A DNA stretch of 8,719 bases from Bryobacterales bacterium. Its GTDB lineage: Bacteria; Acidobacteriota; Terriglobia; Bryobacterales; Bryobacteraceae. Numbering within the stretch: position 1 is the stretch's first letter; each line of letters begins with the position of its first letter. Position numbers and translations under genes: made by a program. The notes under the pieces are model-generated. The model had not been told where the DNA came from and did no database searches. It was given only the letters and a program-made list of their open reading frames with translations. Shown here one piece after another: positions 5,968 through 8,719 of the stretch. The stretch is taken from the NCBI GenBank assembly GCA_003132905.1, contig PKZC01000063.1:8145-16863 (forward strand), in the 5' to 3' direction.

Positions 5968-8719
5968 TTGCTGAAGCTCAAGCGGGTCGAAATACAAGGT
6001 TTCAAATCGTTCTTCGACCGAACCGAGATGAAGTTCGCCGGTTCGGGAATCGCGGCAATCGTTGGCCCCAACGGTTGTGGAAAATCCAACCTCAGCGATG
6101 CAATGAGTTGGGTGCTGGGCGAGCAATCGGCCAAGAGCCTGCGCGGCGCCAGGATGGAAGATGTCATCTTCGCCGGAACGCGGGATCGCAAGCCGCTGGG
6201 CTTGGCGTCGGTAACGATGACGCTGGTGGATCCGAGCGCAGAAGCTGAGCACCACGACCATGCCAATGGAAATGGCCATGCCAACGGCAACGGCACGCAC
6301 AAACCGAGCGAAGTCACCATCACGCGGCGCTTGTTCCGTTCGGGCGAGAGCGAATACCTGATCGATGGCAAGGCGGCGCGCCTGCGCGACATTCAGGATC
6401 TTTTCATCGGCACCGGCCTGGGGCCCGAGAGCTACGCCATTATCGAACAGGGACGCATCGGGCAAATCCTGAGCAATAAGCCGCAAGACCGGCGCGCGAT
6501 TATCGAAGAGGCCGCGGGCATCGGCAAATTCAAAACCAAGAAGCGGCTGGCGGAAGCGAAACTGGAAGGCGCGAAACAGAACTTATCGCGTGTCTTCGAC
6601 ATTCTGGAAGAAGTTGGCCGGCAAGTAAATTCGCTGAAGCGCCAAGCCTCGAAAGCCAAGCGATACGAAGAGCTGAAAACCGAAATGATCGCGCATCTGC
6701 GTGGGTCGTTGACGGCGCGCTACCGGATGCTGGAGCGGGACGCGGCGAAGACGGCGCTGGATCTGAACCTGGCCAATGCGGAGTTCCAGAGTCTTTCGAC
6801 GCAGGTGACGGAGCGCGAGCAGGAACATACGGCGTTGCAGGAAGCCTGCTACCGGAACGATGCGGAGTTGGCCGAGGCGCGGCGTCGCCTGGCAGACCTG
6901 CAGTTGGAGCAAGAGCGCACGCGCGGCCGGCTGGATTCCCAGGCGCAGCAGATCGGCGCGATGGAACAGCGCCTCGCGCAGGGCGAGACGGAATCGCAGG
7001 AACTGGAACGGCGTCATCAACAGTTGCGGCAGGAATTGGAAGCGCATCTGCAGTCGGTGGTGGAGCTGGAAGCGCAGATTCAGGCGGCGCGCGAGCGATT
7101 GTCGGCCAAGGCTGGGGAGCGCGAACAGATCCAACAAGCGCTGCAGCAGAGAGCCAAGACGCTTGAAACCGGACGGCAGAATGTCCTTAGGCTGCTGGGC
7201 GAATCGTCGGCGCTAAAGAACCAATTGGTGCAGATCGGCGAGTATTTATCGGCCATCGATCGCGATGCGGCGCGGTGCCAGCGCGATGAGCAGACGGCCG
7301 GCGCCGATCTGGAGCGCCACACCGCTGTGAAGGCGGAGTTGTCGCGGCGGATGTCGGCGGGACAGATGGAGCTGGAATCCACCGCGGACAAACGGCGGCG
7401 CGTGGAAGAAGAGCTGAACGTGCGCAAGACGCAGGCGGCGGAAGCGCGCAAGCTGCTGGATCAACTGCGTACCGACGCGTCGCGATTGAAGGCTCGCAAG
7501 GATTCGCTGGAAGAGATTCTTTCGCATCGCGCGTACACGGCCGAAAGCGTGAAGCGGCTCTTCACCGCAATTGAGCGCGGCGAAGCCGAAGAGTTCCACG
7601 CGGCCGGCGTGCTGGCCGATTTCGTGGAAGTCGAACCGGCCTTTGAAAAAGCTACCGAAGAGTTCCTGCATGAAGAGCTGGAATATGTGGTGGTGCCGAA
7701 CTGGGGCGAAGCCGAGCGTGGGATCAACCTCATGCGGACCGACTTGGACGGTCGCGCCACGTTCCTGGTTCATCCAGAGGCTAGCGAACAAACGCGGGCG
7801 ATGGATACATTGTCGGGAGACGAGGGTGTCACCGGGCGGCTGAGCGACCACCTGCGGTTCACGAATGGATTTGCGGCCGCTCCGCGAGATTTGCTGCCCC
7901 GCTTGGAGCATTGTTTCCTGGCGAAAGATCGTCCGTCGGCGCAGCGGCTGGCCATGGAGCATCCGGAATTTTTCTTTCTGCTGCCGGATGGCGTAAGCTA
8001 CCACGGGCACGCGGTAAGCGGCGGCAAGAAGACGGGCAGCGGTCCGCTGGCGCTGAAGCGCGAGCTGCGCGAGTTGACCGGCGAAGTACAAGTGAAGCAG
8101 CGCGCGGTGGAAGGCACGGCCACGGCGTTGGATCAACTGGAGCGCGAGATCGCGGGATTCAGCGAGGATCTGGAAAGCCTGCGGTCCCTGCAACAGAAGC
8201 AAGAGAAAGATGCGCTGGCGCTGGATCACGAGCATCGGCAGTTAGCGGAAGAATTCACGCGAGCGCAGTCGCGATTGTCGGTGGCGCGCCTGGAACTGGA
8301 GCGGTTGCGGCAGGAAGGCGCCCGGGCTCGCGAACAGCAGGAGCGCGATCAGCGGTTGTTGGATGAACGCGAGATGGCGCGATCGGTGGAAGAGCAAGTC
8401 CTGGAACAATCGCGCGCCGATTTCGAAGAACTGCAATCGCAGGCCCATCGGTTAGCAGAAGAGCACGGCGAGCTGAGAGCGGAACTGGCGGGATATGAAG
8501 AGCGGCAGCGTTCCGAGCGCGCAACGCAGGCCCGGCATGAAGCGGGAATCGCGGCGGCCGTAGCGCGGCGTGGGGAACTCGCAGCGGAAATGGAACGGCT
8601 GGGCGTGGAGCGGGCGCGCCTGCTTTCCGACAACATCGAGCTCGACCGTCGGGCCGGCGAACTGGTGGAAGTGATCCTTGCATCGGAAGAAGTGGTCGCT
8701 GGACTGGCGGAACGGGAGA
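5968..8719 (+). CDS. smc: chromosome segregation protein SMC, 3' partial
   Basis: Structural-maintenance-of-chromosomes ATPase, the core of bacterial condensin (with ScpA and ScpB), which compacts and aligns sister chromosomes. 917 codons are present before the window ends. The N-terminal head starts (M)LKLKRVEIQGFKSF and has Walker A GPNGCGKSN (33-41), the Q-loop/R-loop stretch VLGEQSAKSLRG, and the hallmark GPESYAIIEQGRIGQILSNK followed by RRAIIEEAAGIGKFK. A long Glu/Arg/Gln-rich coiled coil follows (about 165-530). The hinge (about 545-695) runs from GVLADFVEVEP through GRATFLVHP to VSGGKKTGSGPLALKREL. The returning coiled coil is cut at the window edge, so the C-terminal signature and Walker B are not seen. 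The start is TTG 5968, supported by GGAAGGGG nine bases upstream. Odd: a His/Asn/Gly-rich insertion (about 95-111) encoded partly by an 18-base tandem repeat in the head domain. Confidence 0.96.
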   Translation, partial: MLKLKRVEIQGFKSFFDRTEMKFAGSGIAAIVGPNGCGKSNLSDAMSWVLGEQSAKSLRGARMEDVIFAGTRDRKPLGLASVTMTLVDPSAEAEHHDHANGNGHANGNGTHKPSEVTITRRLFRSGESEYLIDGKAARLRDIQDLFIGTGLGPESYAIIEQGRIGQILSNKPQDRRAIIEEAAGIGKFKTKKRLAEAKLEGAKQNLSRVFDILEEVGRQVNSLKRQASKAKRYEELKTEMIAHLRGSLTARYRMLERDAAKTALDLNLANAEFQSLSTQVTEREQEHTALQEACYRNDAELAEARRRLADLQLEQERTRGRLDSQAQQIGAMEQRLAQGETESQELERRHQQLRQELEAHLQSVVELEAQIQAARERLSAKAGEREQIQQALQQRAKTLETGRQNVLRLLGESSALKNQLVQIGEYLSAIDRDAARCQRDEQTAGADLERHTAVKAELSRRMSAGQMELESTADKRRRVEEELNVRKTQAAEARKLLDQLRTDASRLKARKDSLEEILSHRAYTAESVKRLFTAIERGEAEEFHAAGVLADFVEVEPAFEKATEEFLHEELEYVVVPNWGEAERGINLMRTDLDGRATFLVHPEASEQTRAMDTLSGDEGVTGRLSDHLRFTNGFAAAPRDLLPRLEHCFLAKDRPSAQRLAMEHPEFFFLLPDGVSYHGHAVSGGKKTGSGPLALKRELRELTGEVQVKQRAVEGTATALDQLEREIAGFSEDLESLRSLQQKQEKDALALDHEHRQLAEEFTRAQSRLSVARLELERLRQEGARAREQQERDQRLLDEREMARSVEEQVLEQSRADFEELQSQAHRLAEEHGELRAELAGYEERQRSERATQARHEAGIAAAVARRGELAAEMERLGVERARLLSDNIELDRRAGELVEVILASEEVVAGLAERE
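6259..6294 (+). repeat. in-frame 18-base tandem duplication within smc
   Basis: Two adjacent 18-base units, CATGCCAATGGAAATGGC (6259-6276) and CATGCCAACGGCAACGGC (6277-6294), differ at three third-codon positions. Both encode HANGNG (residues 98-103 and 104-109). All differences are synonymous, so the peptide repeat is intact although the DNA has diverged. Confidence 0.85.

Noticed and set aside
5949..6248. Open frame starting ATG 5949 at the beginning of smc
   Set aside because: It is a different frame from the conserved SMC head motifs and ends without any domain. The TTG-initiated frame carries FKSF and Walker A.
7246..8235. Long antisense open frame (329 codons) opposite smc
   Set aside because: It mirrors the smc coiled coil and hinge. 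The Leu/Gln/Arg-rich translation is typical of antisense to Glu/Arg/Gln-rich coiled coils.
1..8719. CRISPR array, insertion sequence, tRNA or rRNA
   Set aside because: No regularly spaced repeats, no transposase frame with terminal inverted repeats, and no tRNA or rRNA conserved segments were seen on either strand.

Overview
The window is chromosomal DNA from a moderately GC-rich bacterium. It carries eight protein genes, and both ends cut through a gene. The proteins are housekeeping types: ABC-F ATPase, RNase H-fold exonuclease, alanine dehydrogenase and SMC. The style of the SMC hinge and the peptidoglycan-binding protein suggests Acidobacteriota, perhaps a Solibacter/Bryobacter relative. 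That placement rests on resemblance from memory and is tentative. I see no rRNA, tRNA, CRISPR array, insertion sequence or phage gene.

Layout. (1) Bases 1-3456, plus strand: a tightly packed cluster of an ABC-F ATPase (5' end missing), a YprB/MrfB-like DEDDh exonuclease with a C-terminal TPR-like region, and a small lipoprotein. Each junction is a 4-base ATGA overlap, so translation is probably coupled. (2) Bases 3440-5034, minus strand: a secreted peptidoglycan-binding-domain protein followed by alanine dehydrogenase, again joined by an ATGA overlap. This unit converges on the lipoprotein gene, and the two coding ends overlap by 17 bases. (3) Bases 5072-5810, minus strand: a compact accessory-looking module. 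It has a 54-residue small gene overlapping a minimal nucleotidyltransferase gene by 14 bases, a plausible sigma-70 promoter, four direct copies of ATAGCG over promoter and start codon, and three GTGGCYA heptamers at the 3' end. (4) Bases 5968-8719, plus strand: smc, starting at TTG and running off the window. It covers the N-terminal head, first coiled coil, hinge and part of the returning coiled coil.

How the parts work together. SMC acts in chromosome organisation and segregation. The exonuclease resembles the nuclease half of the Bacillus MrfAB mitomycin-repair pair, but no helicase partner is visible here. Alanine dehydrogenase links L-alanine and pyruvate, and its coupled partner is an envelope protein. 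The best candidate for something little described is the small-gene/nucleotidyltransferase pair with its repeat-studded promoter. Its architecture resembles an autoregulated toxin-antitoxin operon, but that function is inferred.
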